A program made the translations under genes and the position numbers. Below the pieces are notes generated by a model. That model was not told the origin of the DNA. It saw only the letters and a list, made by a program, of their open reading frames with translations, and searched no databases. From contig NC_035171.2 in assembly GCF_001659605.2 (NCBI RefSeq), forward strand, positions 2,114,325-2,178,324: 64,000 nucleotides of DNA, read 5' to 3'. This document shows positions 1-12,751 of this stretch, one piece after another (position 1 is the stretch's first letter; every line of letters starts with the position of its first letter). The stretch comes from Manihot esculenta. Taxonomy: Eukaryota; Streptophyta; Magnoliopsida; Malpighiales; Euphorbiaceae.

Positions 1-339
1 CATCAACTTTATGAGATTAATCCAAAAAAAAAAAACTACGCCTAGTGGCTTGGTGCTTAGAAATTTTGCTACATATTGGCCTGTTGTCAATTGATTATGT
101 AAACCGTAATGCTAAATCTTCTTGCAACATGGTTCTTTTAGCCAGACATTTGAATGCTTATTGGTATCGAAAATTGAGTATAGTCAAAGAGAAATGAATA
201 ACTTAAAGTGAGAAAAATGATTTATTACAACTTTATACACAATCTTCAAATTTTCCCAAAAAAAGAAAAAAGCTAATCCAATATGTACATTATGCCCTGT
301 AAGCAAATGCTAATTTGTTCCCTCTTCTGCCAATTTCCT
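1..339. other. 3' flank of the receptor-like kinase gene
   Basis: No open reading frame or repeat recognised. Because the neighbouring kinase gene reads leftwards and stops at 340, this stretch most likely holds its 3' untranslated region and downstream DNA. A poly(A) site was not identified. Confidence 0.5.
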
Positions 340-2111
340 TTAATCCCGAGGAGAATACAAGCCAGTGCCCAAAGTTTTATATAGAGCAGTATCAGAATGG
401 ACAACTTTAGACCTCAATGACTTAATCCGCCGTCTGTGCCTGTGACCTTTATGTTGCCGGTTGCGACTCTTGTCTTTCATTTCTGCCACACTTCCTTTGC
501 ATTTGTTTTCATCTTTTAGCTCATGGCTTTCATTTTCATTTTCTGTTTCTGTTTCTGTTTCCTTCTCTTCCTTGTTCTTGCCTTCAGTTGGAGCAACATA
601 CACAAAAGGTCCAATTGTTATGTCATTTAGCTCCAGCAGAGACTCTAATGTCTTGACCACAGTGCTCATAGTGGGTCTTGACTTGCAGTGGTGGCTCAAA
701 CATTGGTAAGCCAATGCTGCTGCCTTCCTAGCACCCTCTGTTGAATACTGCCCTTCAAGCCTTGGGTCCATTATCTGGTCAAGCTTATTGGGATCCTTCA
801 ATAAAGGTCTTGCCCATTTTACTAGGTTCTGTTCTTTACTTGGACGATTCTTGTCCACAGATCGCTTACCCGTTAACAACTCTAAAAGCACCACTCCAAA
901 GCTAAACACATCACTCATAGCCGTCAGATGACCTGAAAAAAAAAAAAAGAAACCTTAATCTTAGTAATTATACAGATTTTCCCCTTCTACATTGTAAAGA
1001 TTAACTTGCAATACCAGTCATTATGTATTCAGGAGCCGCATAGCCCTCAGTGCCCATAACACGAGTGGTAATGTGCGTGTCATCTCCTTGTGGACCATCT
1101 GTTGCGAGCCCAAAATCTGAAAGCTTTGCATTATAGTCCTGAAACAGAATACCATATTGATTTTAACAGGAACAAGAATGCTTGATCATTTGGTTGCTAC
1201 ACAAAATAAGGAACAGACATGCAAGAAATGGTTAGAAAACAAGTGATTACCGAGCCTAACAGGACATTTGAAGCCTTAAGATCTCTATATATGACTGGTT
1301 TTTCTTCCCCGTGGAGAAAGGCAATGCCTTTTGCTGCTCCAGCTGCAATTTTTAGCCTTGTTAACCAAGGCAAGGCTGCAGAATACCCTGCATTATTCAA
1401 GAAAATCAAGACATAAATATCCCATCAAATTGGAATAAAGAAATCAGATCCTTATATAATTAAAAAGCAGCAGCTGGACAAATTGTGGGAGAATGGTTAT
1501 GTGTACTTTTAAATAGCTGGGTCTCTAAGTTGCCTCGCTCCATGAATTCATAGACAAGAAGCCTGTGCTCATCCTCGCAGCAGTAGCCAATCAAGTTCAC
1601 AAGATGGGGATGCTTTAATTGCCCAAGGAAGATTACTTCGGCCTGCAAAAATAAATGCTTAACTTCATCATCATAATTTTCCTTGATCAACGTAGTAAAA
1701 AAAAGCTTGAAATGATTCAGCTTGGTGTCTTACCAGCCACTCTTTATGTCCCTGAGAGCCATCCAAATCCAAGACCTTGACAGCCACAGGCTGAGCCTTC
1801 AAGCCAGGTCTAAGCTTATCTGTAACGAACCCTTTATAAACAATTCCAAATCCTCCTTCACCAAGATAGTTACTCTTGGAGAATTGATGGGTTACCATCT
1901 GCAGCTCCTTGAGTGTGAAAACATGGAGATTAAAGATAGAACTTGAAAAATCACTGAAAGATAATGAAGAACCAGGATTGCTCAAGTCTGACAGGGATAA
2001 TCTCTGGGAAGTAGTTAGATTGGAAACTTGAATCTTGGGGGCTGGAAGTGAGCGCCGAGTCTTGAAACATCCAAGAAATAACATTTTCCAAGTAAATTTA
2101 TTAGGAGCCAT
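340..2111 (-). CDS. RIPK/PBL-type receptor-like cytoplasmic kinase (RLCK VII)
   Basis: Protein kinase with no ectodomain or membrane span, predicted to act at the inner face of the plasma membrane in immune or receptor signalling, as RIPK and PBL kinases do. Exons on the minus strand: 2111-1734, 1642-1507, 1387-1251, 1138-1015, 932-340. All have GT-AG borders and they sum to 1368 nt, 455 aa. Visible motifs: glycine loop GEGGFG at 84-89, VAVK lysine K112, catalytic YRDLK with D207, DFG at 225-227, and an [12 protein letters not shown] helix. The N-terminus lacks Gly2, so there is no classical myristoylation signal; the MLFLGC stretch has a possible palmitoylated Cys15. The tail is acidic ([12 protein letters not shown]), then strongly basic. 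The start is chosen because the RIPK-like N-terminal block ([17 protein letters not shown]) begins just after it. The family is clear; the exact orthologue (RIPK or another PBL) is inferred. Confidence 0.93.
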
Positions 2112-2153
2112 TTTCTGTTTGAAGGTATTTGCTAGGCTTGTAGCAGGAGTTGC

Positions 2154-2160
2154 TTATATA
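2154..2160 (-). promoter_or_regulatory. Probable TATA box of the RLCK gene
   Basis: TATATAA on the minus strand, with its near end 43 bp upstream of the ATG at 2111, followed by a short leader. A CT run lies just upstream on the same strand. The position implies a leader of only about 10-20 nt if the usual TATA-to-start distance of about 30 bp holds. Confidence 0.5.
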
Positions 2161-2161
2161 G

Positions 2162-5100
2162 AGAGAGAGGATCTATTTCCTGTAAAGACGTTAACTCAAG
2201 TTAATGAGAAGAGGGAAGGAAAATAAGAGGATTGGTAGTTCAAATGTGTGCCGACTTCCATGAAAAAAAAAAAGAACCAATCACCTGTTTTTCCTTGTAG
2301 GCCAAAATATTCATGGGTTAAGTAGAAGGAATGGAAATCTTCTGACTCTAGAACAAATTTGCATATTCTTATCCTGTTAAATTTTTATTATTTTTTATAA
2401 AAATCCCAAGTCTGGCTAGACAAATGGAGAGTTAGAATCTTCTTCGCCCCTTCTTGACTTCCAAATAAAGAAAAAAAAATTATTGAAATAGTGCATGTAT
2501 CAGCTCTTTTTTTTTTTTTAATAAAAGAAAGACTTATTATTTGACATTTGAATATTATTATTATTAATAATTTAATTTCTATATTTTTTAAAATTTATTA
2601 AATATATATAATTATTATGAAATTTACCATAACTGATAGTTGTAGACAAAATGACTAATCCTTAAATTTGGTTTAGAGTTTTGGAAAAGCCATGCCGGAT
2701 TCCTACGTTTGTCTAATAAATAACAAAAAGGCTTTTATTTCAATTAATAATTGTTTTTTCAAGTCCAATATCATTACCACACGAGCAACCATCCAACTAC
2801 CACCATTTTTTTATTTTCTGCATTATCAAACAATTTTCCTTCCCTTAATAATTTTAAATTAATTTAGTATTTTTAAATCATTTTTATTTTTTTTATACAA
2901 AGACTGAATATAATTTTATATATAAAGGAAACACATTAAATCCGTGTAAATTATACTTAATTTTAAATATACAATCAAGAAGAAAGAAAAACAAAATCTT
3001 TTTATATTTTCTCAACTTTTATTTAATTTCTTTAATATTATAATATATAATAATACTACATAATAATTATTTAAAATAGTTTTAAATTCTAATTAATCCA
3101 AAAGAAAAATAGGATGTAATTTTTCCCATATACTCCAATTTCTTGGAAGGTTACTTGGTCTTTGAATGTTCAAATCAACTTATCATAATGTGGTTTCTCA
3201 CTATGAAAATAAATATTTCACAATAAATAAATAAATAAATTAAATTTAAATTTAAATTTAACTACCTAAGCTATTCCCTTATTAATTAAAAAGTATTGAA
3301 AGATAATTAAATAAGACTTAATTTGTAGGGTGATGGCGACATCTTCTAGTTCATGTTTTCTAGTCTATTTATAACTTTTCTTCCAAGTCTCCCAAACAAT
3401 TACCCACTTCAGCCTTCACATTTCTTTCCTCCTTTTCTTTTTTTAAAAAATAAAATCATTAATTACAATTATATGAAAATATTATATAAATTATTTTAAT
3501 AAAAATTTAAACTCAAAATCTCATTAACTCTAACATAACTTTAATTTTATAAAATTAAAACTTATCAATATATTTGGCTAATATATATTTTAAAGTAGAA
3601 AAAATTATTATTTAGCTCCCATGTTAAATGAAATTTTTTTAGCCTTTAAAAAGTATATTAATTAGTTTCTGTTGTTAAATATTGTAAAAATGATCTAAAA
3701 TTTTTTCAACATTGAAAGTTTAATTAGTAAATATTTTACAAAATTATGGACTAAAAAGATTTTTTTTCTTAGTTGGTTCTAAATTATAGTTTATTTTCCT
3801 TCTTAAAATGGCAATTTTTCTATTAGTTTTCTAATGTATTATTATTTAATATATAGTACAACAGTAAAATTCATTAGAGCAATAAGAATATATTATATGT
3901 AAGAAATACAATATAAAATTTATTGTTTTTCTTAAAAAAAAATATTGTTTTAATTATCTTTTTCTAATTCAAGTGGAAATAAATATAAATGATTTTTTTA
4001 GAACCAACAGAGTTGTAGAAATGGATTAAACTCAACTGAGATGGAGGAAAGGAATCAAAAGGGGAACTTTAATGGGACAAATAAAATAAAATTTTATGGT
4101 CTTTTTTTTTTTTTTTCCTTATGCTTAAGGAAGAAGCAAGGCGCAGTGGAGCCAAAGGAAGAGAAAATTTATAAGAAAATAAGGGGGTGTAAAAATGGGG
4201 TCAACCCATTAATTTTCCATGAAAGAGAGGCATTAATCTTGCTTGAAAGGCTGTGAGCAAAGACGATGTCGTAAGCATTGATTTGTAGATTATTATAATC
4301 AAAGTGTTTGTAATGTTGATATGGGTTTTGCTGACAACTCCTTACACAATATAAGAAACAAACATCCATTAATTACGTGTATATTGATGAGATGGAATTT
4401 ATATTAGTAATTTTTACAAATTGACGTTGCATGTATCAAAATTACTCTACTCCAACCTAATGAAAGCTTTAGAGGACAAATGTAATAATGGGTTTATGAG
4501 AAATTGATCCTTAATCAAGTGAAAGAGAGAAAAATACCAAGGATAAGGATTAGGATTTTGTATAGAAATTTGCTTCTTTTCATTGTAGATGTCAAAGATG
4601 AAAGGCTGACAAAGATTCCAATGTCACCAAACTCTACTACACGTGATCATACCTTTCTCTTATTTTTCTTTCTTTTCAAATGAAACCATTTCGCAGTACT
4701 TGCACTCAAATTAAACCAGAAAAGTGCTGCCTTAATCCTTTTTTCTTAACATTTCACTCAGCTCCGCTCTACTAAGACTCGAAGGGCAGCGGAATGAGAA
4801 TTTAAATGGAATTATTAAGAAAAACAATTATTATCAAACATTTGAAGTGAACAGACATCAAGAAGGAAACTGCAAATTCAAAAATTATTAGTGAAAGCAC
4901 ACAACACAGCTTGATGAAAAACTTGCATTTTACATCCTTCACTCTTGTTTCAGCCTAAAATATGGCCAACCAAAAACTATAGCCACCTTCTTGTAAGTGC
5001 CCTCACAACTACATCAAGAATTTGATCACGTGCATCCCACCAAAAAGAAAAAAGGAAAGGAAAAGGGAGAGATGGCAGTGGCTGTCACAAAAACCAACTT

Positions 5101-5517
5101 TCTGCAATAAAGAAACCTGTTGCCGGAAATATACAACTGCAAGAAAATAATTCAGAACCAAATCAGTCACATTGCATCAACCCCATTAAATTCTAAGAAG
5201 AAATCCGCCAACAGTTGCTAACAACTTAAAAAGAGGAGTTAAAAGCACATAAATACCTCATTGTCCACAATTAAAAGATAAACTTGGTATTTACAGACAA
5301 ATCCTGCAGCCATTGACATGAATAAAGTATTTAATATTTATATATAGAGAGAGAGAGAGACACATATGTTCTAGCAAGATGACAAGAAGCTCGCAAGTGT
5401 TTACACACCTTTGCTCATCCAAGATTGGATTGCCAGAAAACTAAAGTCACAGCACATTTAGGCATATAAATGACATGTTTTTGCCAAAAAAGTCAACGTA
5501 CTTAATCTTGATGCCTG
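2162..5517. other. AT-rich intergenic region
   Basis: No coding region supported. The short reading frames at 4041-4256 and 4169-4369 overlap on opposite strands and have low-complexity composition. The right part (about 4900-5517) is less AT-rich and probably holds the 3' UTR and downstream flank of exportin-T. A short GA run lies near 5347-5360. Confidence 0.5.
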
Positions 5518-8500
5518 CTATCTGAAAACAAGGCTTCCATTCTGTTGAAGCCTTAGATTTTCAACAAGTGACTGGTAGAATGATTTCAATGCTTTGAAAT
5601 CACTGCCCTGCACAAACGTCAAAGCATAGAGCAGAAATTAGAGCAACTAAACACAATTAGTTATATCTATGCAGCACATGAATAGATGGTACTTCCACAC
5701 ACACACACACACTCCATAATCTGAGAAAATAGTTGGTACTTGGTTTATTACCTGCAATCTTTGGCAGTACTGCTGTGCCAAATCTTGAGGGCAATGTGCA
5801 GATGGAAAGCCTTTTGACACGAAATGAAGGACAAAATCATTCCCAAACTTCTCATACAAGAGCTTCTGTGCTTGTACAATTTCTCCAAACAAAACAAGCT
5901 GCTACACAAATCCAGAACAGAAATTACAACATTACAACAGTATGTAAAAAGCACCTAAGTAACTTCTGATGCAATCTGAGTTCTCATTTTATTCATGCTA
6001 GTAAATAGAATTGAAGGAAGAATTTATGTTATTTTCGAATCTAGTATTATGCTTGTCTTCGTATATTTAAACACTTGATTATAAAAAATATAGTTTACCA
6101 ATCCAATCACATCAGCACATGACAAAACAAAACCATGCATAAGACAGATATTGTTCTGGAAAGAAGGAAAGGGAAGGAAGGGATGGAAATATGAAAATGT
6201 CTGACACTCATTGGATCAATGATTAAATCCTTATTAGCTAGAGAGAAGGAGAGAACTCAGCAACTGAGCAGTACTCTTAATGTGCCAGCATTGCTATTGC
6301 TTGTTTTAACTATTGAAAGTAGCATGCAAGTCATTCAACCCAAAAGACATTCACCATGATCCATGGAGTCTGGCACACCTCTTCAAATTTCAGAAACCTA
6401 TGAATCATACCCAACCATCACTAAACATTAGTTTAGGCATTAGAAGCTAATGAACGAAGCTCCACTGGACACTAGCATTTCTTCTCTTTTTTTTTTCCAA
6501 TGCATCCACATCAATCTATCAATGTTCTCACAAGACCATCAAACTCTCCAAAGCAACCTTCCATTTCTACAACACTCTATATGTCCATATAAATAGCATC
6601 TTCCCTGTTAAAATGGATTGCTTTAAGAAGAAAATGAAAATCAAATGCATAGTACTCACAGTATTTGCGTCTTGGAAGTCAAAGGATTTGTCAAGCACAC
6701 TATACAGACAACAGTTTGTTGCAAAGGCCTCAATTATGAAACTCTGAAAACCTGGTACCTGTAAACATTTAATCTCATTAAAAATAAAAAATAAAAACCC
6801 CTCCATAAAATGCTGCTAAGAACTAGATATTGAAGAGCAGACAAACCTTTTCTTCACCATAAGGTTTGGCACACCAATCTTTAATTAATCTATTGAATAT
6901 CTGTACGCATGACTGAATTGAAGAGGGATAAAAATGTTATATCAAGTTCACATGACTTTAGAATATCGAATCTGTAAGTCATCAAAATCAAGTTTCAGAC
7001 TGACCTTTCTTACAAGGATATCCTTGTGATTACAAGCTGCATACAGCAGCAACTGCATCAAAGAATCCAAGTAGCCCCTACTTTTGGGTGAAAGGAAGAT
7101 TGAGGATAGATCATGAGTAGTTATCACATGCAGAAATGTGTACACTGTCTTCTGAAGTTCTTGCAATTCACGGATTTCCTACAAGAAAAAAAGGGAACCA
7201 TGAATATTGCCTTAGTGAAGATACCAGTTTAAACTATTACAAGTAGTTTATCAAACTGAAAACAAAAATAAATTCCATTTAGTATTTTTTAAAAAAAAGC
7301 ACATCTAATGTTACATAAACCATGTAATAAAATAACCACGTACAACCTTATTTGATGTCTAACAAACCACACATATTCAATGAAAATGCTGCTCGGCAGG
7401 AAACTTTCATTCATTGCATGTCATGGATTAAAAATATATTGTGTGAATAGGACTTCCATACCTCAGTATTGCCTCCAGGTCCTGAAGGATATGCGTCCTT
7501 TGGAATAACATTACATATCCTACCAGCAATGGCTGGAAAAATTTCCTCCAATATGTCATGAACTGAGATGTTGAATTTGCAAATAAGTTGATTGAGTAGC
7601 ACTAGAAAACCGACCATCTCCTTTGGCTGCAATAAATATATACCAAAATCAGGCATTTATCTGACATGTGAACATGTCAAGTTCCTCCAAAGTTTCACAT
7701 CCTGCCTAGGGCAAAACACACACACTTTATCATGCAAAAACTACCACACAGCAATGGAATTAACTTAAAAACCTCATTTCTCCCAAGGAGGATATTACAA
7801 AAAGCCAAATGATCCTTGCATAGTTTTGAATTACAAGAACAAAGTGATATAGATGTTGCTTCCACAACAGATAATTGAAGTATCTAGAAGAACTAGAGTT
7901 TGTTGGACAATGCCACTACAGCACTGTTCACAAACATTTTAATTTAGATTAGATCAATCAAAGATTTATTTTAACAGCATTTGAAATATTTTGGGCCAAA
8001 ACCACAGAAGCCGTGCAAAATGGTTTTAACTCTTTTCTAAAAGAAGAACTTAAAAGGAGCTTGGCTGGAAAATGCTGAATTTCCAATAATAATTTCAGAA
8101 GGGCCTTTAACGATGAACATCAACTAAATTCCTTAATAACATCACAAAACCATCAATAGAAATATTGCACTTTAACAATAACCTTTAACAGGCAGAAACT
8201 TAACATGTAACAGAGCACATAGATGAATTTTTCTCAACACTTACAAGCAATCATAAGGATCACAGAAGGGAAGATTTAATAGTGTTCCCATTACAACCGT
8301 TCAAAAGGTTGAAACCACACACCCCTCCCCGCTGTAACAAAATCTGACGGCACACTGGAGGCAAGAACAATCCCAAAACAAAGATGACTCAAATCCATTT
8401 GAGCGATGAAATAAACCTTGTATTTAAACATTAGACTAACATATTGATGCAATCTAAGATTTGGACTCTCCAACCCATTTGAGGACAGAAAATTTTGAAC

Positions 8501-11500
8501 TTTAACCATCTTTATAAACCTGGGATAACTGTTATCCAAAGGGATAATTTGGTTTGCCCACCTTATGGAAACATAAGGATGCAAAACAAGAGTTAGACAA
8601 CGGGTTTGAACTGTGATTCACATTTCCAAATCACAGCAACTTCTAATTGCTGTTATCATATAAAAATGTTCACTCCAAAATACGAACAAATTTCCTTATA
8701 TCATGTCAAGAACCAACATGCACTTTCCTACATAATATTTTTACAGAGAACAAAAGAGAATTATGTGGATCTCCTATGCCAGACATTTATGAAGACACAC
8801 CTCTATGGGACATGACCATCCTAGATAACTGAACTGCAAATAGATGTGTCCATCATGAGTCATGACCAAGCATTGTCCAAACCTAGGCGTGTAATTTTAT
8901 CAGCAATGCATTCATCCCACCCAAGTGCACTGACTACCACTTTCTGTATAAGAGCAGGCAAGGCAAGCATTGATCCCATCCCATACCATTATCATGCTAA
9001 ACACACTCCACATTACTTAACAGAAATGAAATGCAATATTGTAATCAAGAAAATATCAGAAAAAGTAACAAGTAGGATTGAAATTGGAGACCAATATAAT
9101 ACAAACACATTTATTTTACCTCACATTCCACAAGCAATTGCTCCAATGCCTTTGGAAGGTATGGAAATACAGATGCTCCTAAAGTGTCCACCATCCGATG
9201 TATAAAGGATGTGACCTGAAGGCCATGGATGCTAGCTTTAGGCAATATGTAAGTCAATAAAAATCAAAAGCAAGCACTCCCATGGCTTCATTTCTTACTC
9301 TTACCTTAATCCGAAGAGGCTCTACCTTAGGAAACACTACAAGGATTTGTAAAAGAACATCCAATGTCTGGATCAAAAAGAGAGGAAACAAAAATTTAAA
9401 ACATCAGAGGAGAAGAATAATCAGAAGGGCAAACAATAGCAGCAGATCCTTCACGCCACCATTTTAAAGGAGGCAAAAAAAAGTGAATCTATGGTAGAAA
9501 AATAAGATAATATACAGTAATTCACAGCCATCAATGGAATAACATATATGACCCAGTTTCTTATCATAAAAAAGATTATACAAATTTGAACAAAGATTTA
9601 TTAACTCGTTGACTTTGCAAATTGAAGGAGTATCCATAGGTAGCATGTAATACAAGCAACATAAAACATAACATATGAATAACAACCTGCTTAAACATGA
9701 GACCTATTGCAGGACGACTAGCAGTTACAAGACGCTCACTGAACCCCTGCATTACAAAGTGAAATTGTAAGCACAGACCCTATTCTTATAAACCAAAGCA
9801 GTTAAAGGACATAGAAAATAAGCTTCAAAAACATGTTCAGTATGTTTTCAGCATAAATAAAAAAAGTTAATGAGTTAAATATACCAGGACCCAAAACATA
9901 AGCATAGAAAGCTAAAATGATTAGGTACCATTTACTTCAGCAAATAATTGATTTGGTGTAAACAGAGAGACAAAATGTTGTTACAAGGTAAATTTTGCTC
10001 CACCAGTAGTATTTCAATGGGTAAAGAACAGGAAAGAACCTTGCTGAGTGCATTGATTGCTACAATTATTTGCTGAATATTTACAATTTTAGCTGGAGAC
10101 TCTTCTGCATCTGCCAATTTGGCATTCATGAGTAAAATCTCGACCTGTATAAACAGACAATTCAGAATCAAACAGGAATGATTATATTGATAAGCACAGG
10201 CAAAATACTTTGCAGACAACATCTCAAAGTTCTTTGCTTATCATATTATGCATGTCCAACAAGCATTCATCTTCCGAAGAGATCCGACCAGTGTTAACCG
10301 GTTCAAAATCAACGGAGAAAAAAAAAGTAGGAATTTAATTCTATAAAAAAATTTCTAAAAAAAATTATTGAAGCAGCAAAAGTAGCTAAGACCTGCTGGC
10401 AAAGAGGAGTGAGCAATGAAGAGAGGTAATCAGCTTGTTTTTGCAGTGGTACATCTTCCATGCCAACCAACAAACCAATTGCCTGTAAACCATCACGATA
10501 AATATTAGGAGGGAAAAGACCCCTCATTAAATTTTATACCAATTATATTAAAAAAAGTCATGTCTCTACATTTCTAACTCTAAGTGATTTCATAATGAGT
10601 GTATTTCAAACAAGATTCTGTGTGTGAAAGGAAGGAAGAGTAAGCAGGCATGGACCTCAAAAATGTGGCTACCATCTTCAGGACCTGAAAATTCATATGG
10701 CGTATAGTTATAATCCATGCTTGTAAATCGAGCAACTGTATCTTGGAGGCTCTGTCAATTGATAGCAACAATTCAAAAACTGTAGAATCAAGGCTATGTT
10801 ACAAACATGATGAGTTGTTATAAGAAGGCAAGTAGACCATTTGCTTAGTACCTGCAAAATTGTCTCTATGAAAGGCACAAGCTTTGCTTTCAACAATTTC
10901 ACAACCCTCATGAACAAATAACTGGCTCTACGACTCACATGGATGTTTGGATGGTGTATTCCTCTCTCATCCAGAAAAGCAGCCAGAGCCAAGGGGATAT
11001 ATTGTGTATTCTCTAGAACAAACTTCATGTACCTAGTCATAGTCTCCAAATATACAAGGGCAACCAACCTATTAGAATGGCAAGGAAACCTTGTCGAAAG
11101 AAGCATTGGCACCAATTCACTCAATAATCCACTTCCAGCTCTCATGGCTTCATCACTTAATGATTCCCCAAGTGCATACAAAAGAGAGAGTGCAGCTTCC
11201 ACCTCTTCAACATTTATTTCTGCTGAAGATGCAACAGCACTAGCCAAAGAATTTCTGATAAATACTTGAGTAGTATCAGGTGCCACTCGACCCACACTTC
11301 GCAGCAACACAAATAAGTCCTTTCTGTATTCAACCATCCTATCTTCTTCCTCTCTCCCAATTTTATCAAAAGAATCAAGATTATCCCGATACATAGGATC
11401 ATAACGAATTTGTGTACGAATGACTTCCAATATCTGTCCTACATAATGTGCTTGTTTCTCTCTTAATGGAGAAAGGCTCTTCATAGTTGCAACATAACCT

Positions 11501-12576
11501 GAAAGAAATTGCACAATACTAAATGCCGTGTCCACCTCACAATTCTGCATTACGTAAAACACTGATGGCAAAACCTCATTCAAAAGCTCCAATGAAACCG
11601 CCTTAGCATCTTCTGTACTGGCCCGTTTATAGCACTCCAAGACCTCCACAGCATACCCAGTAATTAATGCAGCTATTTTTGACACTAACTCTGAGTCACT
11701 ATCACCAGTTACCAACGCAAAAACCCTACTGACCTGAAGACTCCGCAATATTGCTAACTTTGACTGTGGATCCATCCGCTTAGAAACCACTGCCAAAACA
11801 CACCCAGCAGCTGCACCCTGAAGCTGCTCAAATTCCCCATCAACCAGCATCAACTCGAACAACAATGGAACAAACATATCATTCACAATCAACCCAATAT
11901 CAATCCATGAAATATACCTTCGCATAGAATCTAACACACTAGAACACAGATCTGGATCAGAATTCCTATACATAGATACAATGTCAAACCATGCTCTCAC
12001 TATCTGAGCCACACATTGCTGCCTCATCGCATCCTTAACCTGCCCTGCCACCCCTAGCTCCTCAGGAGTCCGTGGGTAATCTAAGCTAATTAATTCATCG
12101 TCCAGTGCATTCAGAACCCGACAAAACATATCAATAACTACAGCCCCTTTACTTAAACGATGCAAAAAATCAACAAACACTGAGGACCAAATTGCTGGGT
12201 ACTCAAAATAAATCAATGTAACCAAAACCTGAGCAAGCTTGTTCTTTATAAATGTGGGACCCTCTAAAACCCTAACAGCATTGCTATCATCAATCACGTC
12301 AAAACAGCACATAGAAAATACTGATTTCCGGACAAAATCCTTCTCTTCCAAACTTAAGAGAGCATACTTAACCCTAATAACCTCATGTAGAGTCTGTAAA
12401 CACCAAAACTGAACTTGAATAAGATTGCAAAAACACAACTTTTCAATACATATCCTACATATTGTCGGGGTTTCCTTAATCTGCTGACAGAAAGCAACTG
12501 CCTGTGATTTTAGAGGAGAATCTATAGTGCCCGATTCATCAAAACTTATAAGTATTGCTTTTTCAAGATCATCCAT
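5518..12576 (-). CDS. PSD: Exportin-T (tRNA export karyopherin, PAUSED orthologue)
   Basis: Importin-beta-family exportin that carries mature tRNA from nucleus to cytoplasm with RanGTP. Thirteen exons on the minus strand: 12576-10852, 10751-10656, 10482-10393, 10144-10040, 9746-9687, 9367-9305, 9215-9120, 7626-7462, 7178-7005, 6912-6847, 6758-6660, 5898-5752, 5607-5518. They sum to 2976 nt, 991 aa, close to the length remembered for the Arabidopsis protein (about 988 aa). Every exon is a multiple of three, so all 12 introns are phase 0. Recognisable blocks: N-terminal MDDLEKAILISFDESG, then helical repeats throughout; EPKEMVGF-type junction; HVITTHDLSSIFLSPKS; FATNCCLYSVLDKSF; C-terminal LRLQQNGSLVFR and stop. 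The first exon alone codes 575 aa. No frameshift or premature stop seen. In Arabidopsis, loss of PAUSED delays leaf production and alters phase change. Confidence 0.95.
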
Positions 12577-12743
12577 TGATTAAAGTAGCAGTTGAAGCAG
12601 ACAACTCGATAAACTGATTAATTCTCTGGAGGGTATTGAAAATTTTGGATAGAATCCAAAAAATATGTGAAGGGATTTATTCGTTGGCTGAATTGGGTTG
12701 AAAGGTTTAGAAAAAGCTTACCTCTATAGTGAATTGAGAGATC

Positions 12744-12751
12744 TTTATATA
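12744..12751 (-). promoter_or_regulatory. Possible TATA box of exportin-T
   Basis: TATATAAA on the minus strand, 168 bp upstream of the exportin-T ATG. The distance fits a leader of roughly 130 nt. No further promoter element was assigned. Confidence 0.35.

Noticed and set aside
4041..4369. Two overlapping frames in the 4-kb region
   Set aside because: Low complexity (Phe and Lys runs), opposing strands, no flanking exon signals.
5697..5711. Tandem repeat suggestive of an array
   Set aside because: It is only a short AC microsatellite in an intron; no CRISPR-like or spacer structure exists anywhere in the window.
8291..8584. 97-aa minus-strand frame within the exportin-T gene
   Set aside because: It lies wholly inside the large intron between exons 7 and 8, and the gene model is complete without it.
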